From Paenibacillus humicus NBRC 102415 (GTDB lineage: Bacteria > Bacillota > Bacilli > Paenibacillales > Paenibacillaceae), in the NCBI RefSeq assembly GCF_004000905.1, contig NZ_BIMD01000008.1, forward strand, positions 62,001 to 126,000: a stretch of DNA of 64,000 nt. Reading direction: 5' to 3'. The translations under genes were made by a program, and so were the position numbers. Numbering within the stretch: the stretch's first letter is position 1; every line of letters begins with the position of its first letter. Under the pieces are notes generated by a model that saw only the letters and a list, made by a program, of their open reading frames with translations, did no database searches and had not been told where the DNA came from. This document shows, one piece after another, positions 52,558 through 61,472 of this stretch.

Positions 52558-52752
52558 ATGGATTTAGATGAAGAAGCTTTAATTGAATTGATTGAAACGA
52601 CAAGAGACCGTCTGCTGGAGGCCTATCAGCTCCATCCTACTTTTCTGCATCCGCTAGTCATTCAATACAGCACGGAGTTGGACAGGCTGCTGGATCTGTA
52701 CATGCATAAAACCCAGACTGCGCCGAGCCATACACCCAGAGGAGGTACGTAA
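52558..52752 (+). CDS. Spo0E-like aspartyl-phosphate phosphatase
   Basis: A 64-residue helical-hairpin protein: LIELIETTRDRLLEAYQLHP, then VIQYSTELDRLLDLYM. The closing pattern S-x-ELDxLLxxY is the Spo0E family signature (usually SQELD; here STELD). Spo0E proteins dephosphorylate Spo0A~P and hold back sporulation. The ATG is six nt after AGGTGG, 70 nt outside the right inverted repeat. Its stop codon directly abuts the GGDEF-EAL start, so the two are cotranslated. Confidence 0.85.
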   Translation: MDLDEEALIELIETTRDRLLEAYQLHPTFLHPLVIQYSTELDRLLDLYMHKTQTAPSHTPRGGT

Positions 52753-54498
52753 ATGCCGTTTGTTCATCGCCCTTTTCATTCTTACCTATGGGGGAGTCTC
52801 TTTCTATGCCTAGCCGTAATTACCCTGGGAGAATGGCTGATTCCTGCGCCTGGCTCCCAGATGGTCTGGCTGGTCTTCTTGATTCCGATCTTTATCTTTT
52901 CCTATGAATTCGGTTATAAGGGCGGGATATCCTTTACCTTCATCGGCCTCCTCTGCGAGGTGTTGATTACTTGGAATGATTTCACGGACGGAGATCTCCG
53001 TACGACCCAGCTGCTTCGGATTTTTGAAGCCATGATTGTCCTGCTGGCTTTTGCGGTCGCGATCAGCGCCCTTGCCCATCGCCTGCATAAAAAGCGCAAA
53101 AGACTGGAGCAGATGGCTTTCCGCGATCCTTTGACCAACCTTTACAACCGTACGGCCATCCAATTGGAGCTGGAACGTTTCGTCGACGAGAGCCGCACTC
53201 CTCAGCCGTCGATCTCCTGCGTATTCATCGATGTCGACGATTTCAGCTATATCAACGATACCTTCGGCCACGACGCTGGGGATGAATGCCTCAAGGAAAT
53301 CGCCGAGAGGCTGCGCGAGGAGCTTCCGGAAAACTCGCAGCTGTGCGCCAGACTTGGCGGAGACGAATTCATCGTCGTCCTCCTCGATTCCAAAAAAGAT
53401 CAAACGGAGAAATGGGCTCAGGATCTGATTTCCAAACTGTCCGGCTACCCCTATCTGCAGGCGTTGAACCTGACCTTCAGCGCCGGGATCGCCAGTTATC
53501 CCGATGACTGCCAATCCGTCAACGAGATTTTCCAGCATTCGGATGTCGCCATGTACCGAGCCAAACGTGAGGGCAAAAACCGTGTTCGAGCGTATATCAA
53601 GGAAAACAAGCTTGAACTGCTCAGCGAAATGCGGCTGGAGCAGGAACTCCGCGCCTCCTGGAGCAGGCGGGACTTCCAGCTTGTCTACCAGCCGCAAGCC
53701 GAGGTGGCCTCAGGAAAAATAATCGGCCTGGAAGCGCTGCTGCGCTGGGACCATCCGGAATACGGAAGCATACCGCCCGATACCTTCATCCCCATTCTCG
53801 AGCGCACGGATCTCATCGTGCCGATCGGCGAATGGGTGCTCCTCGAGGCATGCCGCATGGGCAGATTTTGGCAGAGAGCGGGCTTGCATGATTTGCGCAT
53901 TGCCGTCAATATTTCCCCGGTCCAATTGAAGGAGCCTCTGTTTGCATCGGCCGTCAGCAATGCGCTGCGCCTTACGACCCTGTCCCCGCAGTCGCTGGAG
54001 CTCGAGATTACCGAGAGGATCGCCATGATCCACAGCGACACCTGCATCCAGAAACTCCGGGAGCTGAAGGACATGGGCATCCGGCTCGCGATGGACGACT
54101 TCGGCAGCGGGTACTCGTCCTTGAATTATTTGATCCGTTATCCCCTCGATAGGATCAAGCTGGACAAGGAATTCGTGCAAGCCCTGAACGATTCGGCCAA
54201 TGACGCCGTATTGTTCGAATCTCTGATCGGTCTCTTGCATCGCTTGAACCTGAGCGTGGTGGCCGAGGGAGTCGAAACGCAGGAGCAGCTTGAATTCTGC
54301 AAGCTTCATGCATGCGATTTTGTCCAAGGATATTTGATCGGACGACCGATGAACGCAGAGCAGCTGGCACATTATTTTCATGGAATGATCGAACAGCCGT
54401 CAAAAAGGGAAGGACATGAAAGGACTGAACATGAACATTCTGCCGGCAAGATCGAGACATCGACGCCGGTTCTACATAGAAGTGAAGTGACCTGCTAG
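52753..54498 (+). CDS. Membrane GGDEF-EAL protein (c-di-GMP turnover)
   Basis: A 581-residue protein with three or four N-terminal membrane segments (residues about 12-110), a GGDEF domain (FIDVDDFSYINDTFGHDAGD and ARLGGDEFIVV, intact) and an EAL domain (GLEALLRWDHPEYG, LEITERIAMI, MDDFGSGYSSLNYL, KLDKEFV, VAEGVETQEQ, all present). Both catalytic domains keep key residues; no RxxD inhibition site precedes GGDEF. It may make or degrade c-di-GMP depending on the membrane signal. It is the second gene after a Spo0E-like phosphatase and has GGAGGT upstream. Confidence 0.92.
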   Translation: MPFVHRPFHSYLWGSLFLCLAVITLGEWLIPAPGSQMVWLVFLIPIFIFSYEFGYKGGISFTFIGLLCEVLITWNDFTDGDLRTTQLLRIFEAMIVLLAFAVAISALAHRLHKKRKRLEQMAFRDPLTNLYNRTAIQLELERFVDESRTPQPSISCVFIDVDDFSYINDTFGHDAGDECLKEIAERLREELPENSQLCARLGGDEFIVVLLDSKKDQTEKWAQDLISKLSGYPYLQALNLTFSAGIASYPDDCQSVNEIFQHSDVAMYRAKREGKNRVRAYIKENKLELLSEMRLEQELRASWSRRDFQLVYQPQAEVASGKIIGLEALLRWDHPEYGSIPPDTFIPILERTDLIVPIGEWVLLEACRMGRFWQRAGLHDLRIAVNISPVQLKEPLFASAVSNALRLTTLSPQSLELEITERIAMIHSDTCIQKLRELKDMGIRLAMDDFGSGYSSLNYLIRYPLDRIKLDKEFVQALNDSANDAVLFESLIGLLHRLNLSVVAEGVETQEQLEFCKLHACDFVQGYLIGRPMNAEQLAHYFHGMIEQPSKREGHERTEHEHSAGKIETSTPVLHRSEVTC

Positions 54499-54592
54499 GA
54501 GCTCCGAACTCTGCTGGCGAAGCTCGGCTCCAAATCCCGCGGCACAGCAGCCCCCTCCTGACTGACCCAGGCGAATACAGGCCGTCCAAGCC

Positions 54593-54638
54593 AAAAAAAA
54601 CCGCAAGGACGGACATCCAACATGTCCCATCCTTGCGG
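54593..54638 (-). terminator. Terminator of the secreted-protein gene
   Basis: On the minus strand CCGCAAGGA-type stem (54630-54638 with 54601-54609), with an inner GGACAT/ATGTCC stem, then eight Ts. Confidence 0.88.
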
Positions 54639-54728
54639 AATCCGGTCGCCATCAATCCTCATTGCGATTTTTCGGCCTCGCATTTCCTTGTCTACTCCTG
54701 CGGCTCTCTCTTTGCTGTATTCGATCCC

Positions 54729-55571
54729 TTACTTTTGCACGCTCAGACTTTCCAGCTTCTCGATCTGCTTCTCGTAGAGAGGGAGCAGCTTGGCGAGCGC
54801 TTCCTTGATCGCCGCGGCATCCCTGGATTCGGCTGCCTTGTCCAGCTCGATCCGGGCATTGAAGAACCCGGATTCGGCTGGAGCCGATGAAGGCACGCTG
54901 CTCACCAAAACTTGTACCGGGGAGGTCTCTCCCGTCGAACCGGCGACATCTTTTTCGGCTTTGAGGGCCGGCACGGCGATTACGGGGCTTCTGCCCTCCT
55001 TGCCGCTAGGCTCGCCGGATTCCAGGTTTTCATGCTTGAAGGTCGCCATGCCGGACGACGATAGGACCGCCGGCTTGCTCTGGATCGTGAAGGAGACGCC
55101 GTCCTTCGTCGATTGGAATTCTCCGCCGCCTGCCGGAACGATGACCGCTGCCGCGCCGGCTTCACCAGACTTGAGCTCCCCGCCGGACTTCAGCGTCACG
55201 GAGCCGGCCTTGACGGCTGCGGCTCCGCTCTTGGCCAGCTTCTTCATCGCGGAATCGTACTTGTCCAGCGTCTCCTTCCAGGCATCCGCCGTTTCCGGGG
55301 CATACTGGCGGGCAAGCTCCAGCGGATCGGCCAGCTTGATCGCCTTCATGGTGGCGACGGCTTTGTCCGACGTGGATGCTGCGGTTGCCGACAGGACGGC
55401 TGCCTTGCCGGCCGTTGCAGGCATGCTGCCAGCGCCTTCCTTTTCCAGAGAAGCGGCATACTGCTTGGTCAGCGTCGGGCTGATCGCGGCATTGGCCGCG
55501 ACCGGGCTGGCCACGGCGGCTAGCAGGACGGCGGACAGGGCGACACGGCTGGCGATTTGGTTTCGTTTCAT
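54729..55571 (-). CDS. Secreted hypothetical protein, Ala/Lys/Ser-rich
   Basis: A 280-residue exported protein. The signal peptide (residues 1-27) ends at VAANA-AIS. The mature part is alanine-rich with DPLELARQYAPETADAWKET and a C-terminal helix (LAKLLPLYEKQIEKLESLSV). No known domain. The ATG at 55571 has AAGGAG nine nt upstream. It is divergent from an OmpR/HK two-component pair and could be a target or accessory of that system (position-based inference). Confidence 0.75.
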   Translation of the reverse strand: MKRNQIASRVALSAVLLAAVASPVAANAAISPTLTKQYAASLEKEGAGSMPATAGKAAVLSATAASTSDKAVATMKAIKLADPLELARQYAPETADAWKETLDKYDSAMKKLAKSGAAAVKAGSVTLKSGGELKSGEAGAAAVIVPAGGGEFQSTKDGVSFTIQSKPAVLSSSGMATFKHENLESGEPSGKEGRSPVIAVPALKAEKDVAGSTGETSPVQVLVSSVPSSAPAESGFFNARIELDKAAESRDAAAIKEALAKLLPLYEKQIEKLESLSVQK

Positions 55572-55735
55572 GATGGAACACTCCTTGGGATATGGGATGG
55601 CTGGTACGGTTCCCACTTTACGCCGAGGGTGTGGCAGCCGATTGGTGAATTTGTGGAAAAACGATGGCACGGGCCAATCCGCCGGAACGGGTTGTTATAA
55701 TAGGGACAGAATTCCACCCGTTCAGGAGGGTTACC

Positions 55736-56461
55736 GTGCTGGATTATACCATTGCCGTCGTGGATGACGATCCCCATATACGCGAATTAGTCGAAGCTTA
55801 TCTGCGCAAAGAAAATTACCGTACGATCGGGCTCGGCTCGGGCGAGGCCGCCTTGGAGCTGCTTGAAGGCGATCCCCCTCATATGTGGGTGCTCGATCTC
55901 ATGCTGCCCGGCATGGACGGCTACGAGCTGTGCCGCCGCATCCGTGACACGGCCGAAGTGCCGATCATCATGATCTCCGCCAAGGACAGCGAGGTCGACA
56001 AAATTCTCGGACTCGAGCTCGGCAGCGACGATTACCTCGTCAAGCCGTTCAGCCCGCGCGAGCTCGTCGCCCGCGTCAAGCGCCAGCTGCAGCGGCTCCG
56101 CCGGCTGCAAGGCATGGAGGAAGCGCCGGCATCCTCCGTCCGCATCGATGCGGGGCCGCTGCTGCTTTTGCCCGAGGAAAGGAGGGTGTTCTGGCATAGC
56201 GAGGAGGTCGACCTGACCTCCAAGGAATATGCGCTGCTCCAGCTGTTCGCCGAGCGCCCGAACCGCGCTTACACGAGAGAAGAGCTGCTCGTGCAAGTAT
56301 GGGGCGACGATTATTTCGGCAGCGACCGGGCGGTGGATCATCTGCTCAAGAGACTTCGCAAAAAGATTGCCGGACTGCCCGTCGAGGCGGTCTGGGGACA
56401 TGGCTACCGGCTGCGCGCCGAGGAAGGGGGAGCCTGCCATGAAGCTGCTCCATCAAATTAA
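55736..56461 (+). CDS. OmpR-family response regulator
   Basis: A 241-residue regulator. The receiver has VVDDDPHIRELV, phospho-acceptor D54 (WVLDLMLPGMDG), and the Lys in DDYLVKPFSPRELV. The winged-helix DNA-binding domain shows LTSKEYALLQLFAERPNRAY, VQVWGDDYFGSDRAVDHLLK and VWGHGYRL. The start is a GTG at 55736 five nt after AGGAGGG. The kinase gene begins inside its 3' end (23-nt overlap). Confidence 0.93.
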   Translation: MLDYTIAVVDDDPHIRELVEAYLRKENYRTIGLGSGEAALELLEGDPPHMWVLDLMLPGMDGYELCRRIRDTAEVPIIMISAKDSEVDKILGLELGSDDYLVKPFSPRELVARVKRQLQRLRRLQGMEEAPASSVRIDAGPLLLLPEERRVFWHSEEVDLTSKEYALLQLFAERPNRAYTREELLVQVWGDDYFGSDRAVDHLLKRLRKKIAGLPVEAVWGHGYRLRAEEGGACHEAAPSN

Positions 56462-57956
56462 CCTCGCTTTCGGAGCGGTGCTGATCGTCGTGCTCGGGAC
56501 GGCCGCGCTCCTGATCCATTTCGTACTGCTCGACCATTTCATCGGCTCGCAGCAACAAGAGCTGCGGACGATGGGGGCGAGCATCGCCTCTTCCCTGGAG
56601 GTCAAGCAAGCACAGGCTTCATTCAGCAGCGCCGGGATGGCCGCCGTCCCTACGACGGATGCGATGAAGCCCGATTTGACGATCGGGAGCATCGGGAAGA
56701 GCCCGCTGATCGACACCGCCAAGGACAATTTCCGGAGCAGCGGGACGGGCACAAAAACCTATAAGCTGCAGTCTCGGGCAACGGTTCTGGCAGCGGCCGA
56801 CGTGCAGGCGATCGTGACCGATCCAAGCGGCAACATCGTGACCGACAGCGTCGCCCTACCCTCCGGCGTGGCCGCCGTGCCGGCCGAGCTGCAGGGAGTC
56901 CGGCTCTCCTCGCAATCTGCGCAAGCCGTGCCAGCCGCTGCGACGCTGAAGGAGCTGTGGACAGGCGCGGACAGCCGCTACATGGTGCAGGTCAACGAGG
57001 TTCCGCAGGGCACGCTCACTCTGCTCGCGCCGATGAGCAAGGTGAAGGCGCTGGAGCAGGCTCTGTTCGGACGCCTGCTCTTTGTGCTCGCCGGCGGAGG
57101 CGTCCTCGTCCTGCTGCTCAGCCTGTTCATAACGAAGAAGCTCATTCGTCCCCTCATGGAGCTGGGGGAGGAGCTGAGGAAGGTCAAGCAGCGCCAGTTC
57201 GCCGAAGTCCGGCTGATCCGAGCCGGCGGAGAGATCGGCTCCGTCGCCCGCACCGTCCATGAGCTCGCCGGGGAACTGGACCGCTACAACCGCGTGCAGA
57301 AGCAATTTTTCCAGAACGCGTCCCATGAACTCAAGACTCCGCTCATGTCGATCGCCGGATATGCCGAGGGCATCCGCGACGGCGTGTTCGAAGGCGAGAG
57401 CTCCCGGCGCGGCCTCGACATCATACTCAGCGAGAGCGGACGGCTCAAGAAGCTCGTCTCCGAGATGACGCTGCTCGCCAAGCTCGACAGCGAGGAGGAT
57501 ATATTCCGCTCCTCTCCGGTGCCTTTGCGGGAGCTGGTCGATGAGGCGAGGGAGCGGATGAACCCGATGCTGATGAAGAAAGGGCTCCAGCTTGTCGTGG
57601 AAGCCGAGCCGGATGCGGCCGGAGCGCTGACGGTCGAGGCGGACAAGGACAAGCTGCTGCAGGCGCTGCTCAATATCGTCGCCAATGCGGCTCGGCATGC
57701 TCGAAGCGTCATTACGATCCAGGTCAAGTCCCACTCCAAAGGCATCCAGCTCACGGTCGCGGACGACGGCACCGGCTTTCCCGAGTCGCTGCTTCCCCAG
57801 CTGTTCCACCGCTTCGTCAAAGGCAAGGACGGCGACACCGGCCTCGGCCTTGCCATCTCCCGCGCCATTGTGGAGCGCTGCGGCGGGTCCATCCGGGCCG
57901 GCAACCAGGCAAGCGGCGGTGCCGTCATCTCCATGGGCTTCCCAGCCTCCAGCTAG
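56439..57956 (+). CDS. Sensor histidine kinase partner of the OmpR-type regulator
   Basis: A 505-residue membrane kinase. TM1 is at residues 9-31, then an extracytoplasmic region of about 180 residues, TM2 (211-232), a HAMP segment, the phosphoacceptor H296 in FFQNASHELKTPLMSIAGYA, and the ATPase domain (LLNIVANAARHARS, VADDGTGFPE, GDTGLGLAISRAIVERCGG). The ATG at 56439 follows GGGGGAG and overlaps the regulator gene by 23 nt. The sensory region is rich in Ala, Ser and Thr and shows no domain I recognise. A perfect terminator follows. Confidence 0.93.
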   Translation: MKLLHQINLAFGAVLIVVLGTAALLIHFVLLDHFIGSQQQELRTMGASIASSLEVKQAQASFSSAGMAAVPTTDAMKPDLTIGSIGKSPLIDTAKDNFRSSGTGTKTYKLQSRATVLAAADVQAIVTDPSGNIVTDSVALPSGVAAVPAELQGVRLSSQSAQAVPAAATLKELWTGADSRYMVQVNEVPQGTLTLLAPMSKVKALEQALFGRLLFVLAGGGVLVLLLSLFITKKLIRPLMELGEELRKVKQRQFAEVRLIRAGGEIGSVARTVHELAGELDRYNRVQKQFFQNASHELKTPLMSIAGYAEGIRDGVFEGESSRRGLDIILSESGRLKKLVSEMTLLAKLDSEEDIFRSSPVPLRELVDEARERMNPMLMKKGLQLVVEAEPDAAGALTVEADKDKLLQALLNIVANAARHARSVITIQVKSHSKGIQLTVADDGTGFPESLLPQLFHRFVKGKDGDTGLGLAISRAIVERCGGSIRAGNQASGGAVISMGFPASS

Positions 57957-57969
57957 CCATGCCAAAAGA

Positions 57970-58011
57970 GCAAGAGCCTCCTTCCCGCTCGGGAAGGAGG
58001 CTCTTGCTTTT
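57970..58011 (+). terminator. Terminator of the OmpR/HK pair
   Basis: An 18-bp perfect inverted repeat (57970-57987 with 57990-58007) followed by TTTT. Confidence 0.9.
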
Positions 58012-58015
58012 CCGG

Positions 58016-58077
58016 CTTTAGGCCATGCAGACTTTAAGCCATGCAGCTTTAGGCCATGAGGCCTTTAACCTTCCGGA
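58016..58077. repeat. 15-16-bp tandem repeat after the terminator
   Basis: Units start at 58016, 58032 and 58047, each CTTTA-(G/A)GCCATG-(C/A)AG or similar; a fourth, degenerate copy begins at 58063. The array ends at the 3' end of the minus-strand permease gene. Confidence 0.65.
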
Positions 58078-58079
58078 CT

Positions 58080-58943
58080 TTATTTCATGCCCGAAATATT
58101 GTAATTCTCGATGATGTGCTTCTGGAAGAAGACGAAGATGATCATGATCGGAACGACCATGAATGCCGCTCCCGCCATCTGCAGAGCGAAGTTGGTGCCA
58201 TGCTGGCCCTTCAGCAGCGACAGGCCGACCGAAAGGGTGTACAGCTTCTCGTCGTTGGCGATGATGAGCGGCCACAGAAAGCTGTTCCAGCCCCCGATGA
58301 ACGTGAGGATCGCCTGCACGGCCAGAATCGGCTTGGACATCGGCAGAACGATCTGGGCGAACAGCCGGTATTCGCTCGCCCCGTCGAGGCGCGTCGCCTC
58401 CATGATCTCATCCGGCAGCGTCGACATGAACTGGCGGAACAGGAAGATGCCGAAGGCGCTCGTGAAGCCCGGCAGCACGATGCCGAGCATCGTGTTGGTG
58501 AGGCTCACGCTGTTCAGGATCAGATAGACCGGAATCATCGTCACCTGGCCCGGAATCATCATCGTGGCGAGCACGAGCAGGAACATTTTCTCGCGGCCCT
58601 TGAAGCTGTACTTGGCGAAGCCGAAGCCGGCCATCGCGTTCAGCAGCAGCCCGACGAAGGAGAACAGCGTGATGAGCAGCGTATTGGTCAGGTAGGTGCC
58701 GAAGTCCATCTCGGTGAACAGCTTGCCGAAGTTCTCGAACGTGAAGGATTCCGGCCACAGAGTCGGCGGGATGCGCTTGATTTCCCCTTCCGTCTTGAAG
58801 GAGGAGAGCAGCATCCAGATGAACGGCAAAATCATCGCGACGCCGAATACGGTCAGCACGATGCCGGCGGCCCACTGCTGCAGCTTATCCCGCGAGCGGC
58901 CGGTCGGGGCTGCCGATTGCGCTTGTTTTGGTGTCAAGGACAT
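58080..58943 (-). CDS. Carbohydrate ABC transporter permease (MalG type), second importer
   Basis: A 287-residue permease with six membrane segments and the EAA loop EIMEATRLDGASEYRLFAQI. It ends FFQKHIIENYNISGMK, typical of MalG-type proteins. The ATG at 58943 has GGAGG nine nt upstream, and the gene follows the MalF-type permease by 13 nt. Confidence 0.93.
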   Translation of the reverse strand: MSLTPKQAQSAAPTGRSRDKLQQWAAGIVLTVFGVAMILPFIWMLLSSFKTEGEIKRIPPTLWPESFTFENFGKLFTEMDFGTYLTNTLLITLFSFVGLLLNAMAGFGFAKYSFKGREKMFLLVLATMMIPGQVTMIPVYLILNSVSLTNTMLGIVLPGFTSAFGIFLFRQFMSTLPDEIMEATRLDGASEYRLFAQIVLPMSKPILAVQAILTFIGGWNSFLWPLIIANDEKLYTLSVGLSLLKGQHGTNFALQMAGAAFMVVPIMIIFVFFQKHIIENYNISGMK

Positions 58944-58956
58944 GACGGTAAGCCTC

Positions 58957-59841
58957 CTATTCCTCGGCTTGCTTCCGCTGGAGTCTCAGCTGGAGCAGGG
59001 TGACGGCAATAATGATGAAGAAGAGCACGAACGATCCGGCGGCGGCATAGCCGAAGTTGCTGAACTGGAAGCCGTTCTGGTAAATGAACAGAGACGCGGA
59101 TACGGTGCCGTTGAGCGGCCCGCCCTGGGTCATGACGAAAGGCTCTTCGAAAAACTGCAGCCAGCCGATCATCGTCGTCACGCTGACGAAGAAGATGGCG
59201 AAGCGCATCATCGGAATCGTGATCCGGGTCAGCTGCTGCCAGTTGCTGGCGCCGTCCAGCTGCGCCGCCTCGTAGTACGAGCGGTCGATACCCTGCAGCG
59301 CCGCGATGAAGATGATCATGTTGAGGCCGATGCTGCGCCACAGCGCCAGCAGGATGAGCGACAGCTTGGCGATCGTCGGGTCGGTCAGCCAGGCCACCTT
59401 GTCGAACCCGAGCGACGTCAGGACGTAATTGAAGAGGCCGATGCCCGGATTGTACAGATAGCTCCAGACGACGGCCACAGCCACGACGTTCGTCACGGAC
59501 GGCAGGTAATAGACGACCCGGAATACCTTGAATGCGCGCGAGCGTCCGAAGTTGATCAGCAGGGCGGCTCCGAGCGAGCAGGCGATGACGAGCGGCACGC
59601 CGATGACGACGTAGAACAGCGTGTTGCGCAGCGCCAGCAGGAAGACGGGATCGCCCAGCACGTCGGCGTAATTCTGCAGGCCGACGAACTTGATGCTGGA
59701 GTAGTTGGCCAGCCCCGCCAAGTCCATGTCGGTCAAGCTGATGTAGACCGCGACAAGAATGGGCAGCAGGGAGAACACGGCTAGCAGGATGAGGGTCGGT
59801 CCGATGAAGACGTACGGCGCAGCCCTTGAAGGTCCTTTCAT
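58957..59841 (-). CDS. Carbohydrate ABC transporter permease (MalF type), second importer
   Basis: A 294-residue permease. Blocks include PYVFIGPTLILLAVFSLLPI and the EAA loop SYYEAAQLDGASNWQQLTRI. I chose the ATG at 59841, eight nt after AAGGAAG; a GTG at 59850 is also in frame. It lies between the binding protein and the MalG-type permease in a three-gene operon. Confidence 0.92.
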   Translation of the reverse strand: MKGPSRAAPYVFIGPTLILLAVFSLLPILVAVYISLTDMDLAGLANYSSIKFVGLQNYADVLGDPVFLLALRNTLFYVVIGVPLVIACSLGAALLINFGRSRAFKVFRVVYYLPSVTNVVAVAVVWSYLYNPGIGLFNYVLTSLGFDKVAWLTDPTIAKLSLILLALWRSIGLNMIIFIAALQGIDRSYYEAAQLDGASNWQQLTRITIPMMRFAIFFVSVTTMIGWLQFFEEPFVMTQGGPLNGTVSASLFIYQNGFQFSNFGYAAAGSFVLFFIIIAVTLLQLRLQRKQAEE

Positions 59842-59934
59842 CCATCTCACTTCCTTTACGGTCCTGACGGAGGGCGGAGTGCAGATCAGCCGGCTGCCGG
59901 AGATTCCGGCAGCCGGCCCCTGGCCGTCAGCGAT

Positions 59935-61179
59935 TTATTTGTCCAGCAGCTGCTGGGATTGCGCGTTGAAGTCTTTGAGCTGGGCATCGATATTTCCGTT
60001 CGCGCGGTAGATCTGCTCGAAGGTTTTGACGAAGTTCTGGGAGATGTTGTCCCAGGCTTTGACCAGCGGCATCGGCTCGGCGTTTTTGAGCTGCTCGCCG
60101 ACAACGCTCATATTGGGATCCCCGCTCAGCTGCGGATCCTCCCATGCCTTCATGTTGGCCGGCAGCTCGCCGGTCTGCTTCATCCATTCCAGCTGGTTTT
60201 CCGGCTTGCTCAGGAAGGAGATGAACTTCATCGCTTCCGCCTTGTGGTCGGTGAAGTTGAAGACGGTCAGGTTGGAGCCGCCGAGCGAGCTCATGTTGTT
60301 CTCCTTGGAAGGAAGAACGGCCGTCGCCCATTTGCCGTCGATCTCCGGAATCTGGTCCTTGATCGTCTTGATCATCCAAGGTCCGCTGATGAACATCGGC
60401 ACCATGCCGTCGCCGCCGAACGTCTGGGACGTATCGAGGCCGAGATCGATCGGCGCGTATCCGTTCTTGAAGAAGCTGTCCAGATAAGCGACCGTGTCGC
60501 GGTATTGCGGCTGGTCGAATTGCGCTTTGTTGTCCTCGATCAGCTTGGCGCCGTTCTGGCGGGCGAACATGAAGCTGAGCGTCGGCTCCTTCGGATCGAG
60601 TCCGATGCCGTACTTGTCCTTGCCTCGCTCGGTCAGCTTCTTGGAGGCGTCAAGCAGCTCATCCCAGGTTTTCGGAGCCTGATCGTAGCCGACGGATTTC
60701 AGCACGTCGGTACGGTAGAACAGAACTCTCGTTTCAGCCAGCCAGGGCACGCCGACGGTTTTGCCGTCGAACTGGGTGGAGGTGACGGTGCCCTTGAAGA
60801 AATGGTCCGCTGCAAGCTCGGGGTAGCTGCCGAGGTCGGCCGTCAGATCGGCCAGCGCTCCAGCCGCGGCGAACTCCGGCATCCAGGTCGTGCCCATCTG
60901 CAGCACGTCGGGACCTTTCTTCGAAGCGACCGCAGTCAGCAGCTTGTCGTGGGCGCTCCCCCAAGGAATTGCCTGAACCTTGACCGTAACGTTCGGATTC
61001 TCTTTGGCGTAGGCGGCTGCCATCTGCTCCATCGGCTTGCTGCTGTCTCCCATCGCCCAGACGGAGAGAGTGACCTTGCCTCCGTCAGCGGAGTCGCTGC
61101 CGCCCGAAGAGCATCCCGCCAAAGCGGTTCCTGCGAGCATGACGGCCGCGATGGCGGCGCTTGCAGTTTTCGTTTTCAT
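59935..61179 (-). CDS. Sugar-binding lipoprotein of the second importer
   Basis: A 414-residue CUT1 binding protein. The signal peptide and lipobox are AGTALAGCSSGG (Cys at residue 23), followed by VTLSVWAMGDSSKPMEQMAA. Start 61179 follows GGGGAGG. It is transcribed from a promoter with a LacI-type operator at 61220-61229, divergent from a GH94-type phosphorylase. By analogy with the Listeria sophorooligosaccharide locus I infer that it binds beta-1,2-glucooligosaccharides. Confidence 0.92.
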   Translation of the reverse strand: MKTKTASAAIAAVMLAGTALAGCSSGGSDSADGGKVTLSVWAMGDSSKPMEQMAAAYAKENPNVTVKVQAIPWGSAHDKLLTAVASKKGPDVLQMGTTWMPEFAAAGALADLTADLGSYPELAADHFFKGTVTSTQFDGKTVGVPWLAETRVLFYRTDVLKSVGYDQAPKTWDELLDASKKLTERGKDKYGIGLDPKEPTLSFMFARQNGAKLIEDNKAQFDQPQYRDTVAYLDSFFKNGYAPIDLGLDTSQTFGGDGMVPMFISGPWMIKTIKDQIPEIDGKWATAVLPSKENNMSSLGGSNLTVFNFTDHKAEAMKFISFLSKPENQLEWMKQTGELPANMKAWEDPQLSGDPNMSVVGEQLKNAEPMPLVKAWDNISQNFVKTFEQIYRANGNIDAQLKDFNAQSQQLLDK

Positions 61180-61218
61180 TTGTATTTCCTCCCCTGGTTA
61201 AGTTGCCCTTTGCTCGAT

Positions 61219-61265
61219 TGAAACGTTTCGAATTGAATTATAGATCAACTTGAAATCGCATTCAA
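61219..61265 (-). promoter_or_regulatory. Promoter and operator of the second importer operon
   Basis: On the minus strand -35 TTGAAT (61260-61265), 17-bp spacer, perfect -10 TATAAT (61237-61242). Directly downstream is the palindrome GAAACGTTTC (61220-61229), a LacI/CcpA-type operator at the transcription start. Confidence 0.8.
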
Positions 61266-61357
61266 GGCTTTTTTGTTGAAGATTTTTCCCTTCATATATA
61301 GCCGAATGTGGCACTTCCTCCTCTGAGAATCCGCTTACATCGATTTCAAATAAAGGT

Positions 61358-61413
61358 TTGACTTCATTTCCCACCTTTGTTTATACTCGGATTACGTGTT
61401 GTCGAAACGTTTT
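61358..61413 (+). promoter_or_regulatory. Promoter and operator of the GH94-type phosphorylase gene
   Basis: -35 TTGACT (61358-61363), 18-bp spacer, -10 TATACT (61382-61387), then CGAAACGTTTTT (61403-61414). The CGAAACGTTT core is shared with the operator of the divergent importer, so one LacI-type regulator probably controls both. Confidence 0.75.
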
Positions 61414-61472
61414 TATTATCTTTTTTCCAGATATGCAGGCGTTTCTTGTCTATCGAAAGGAGGAAACACCCT

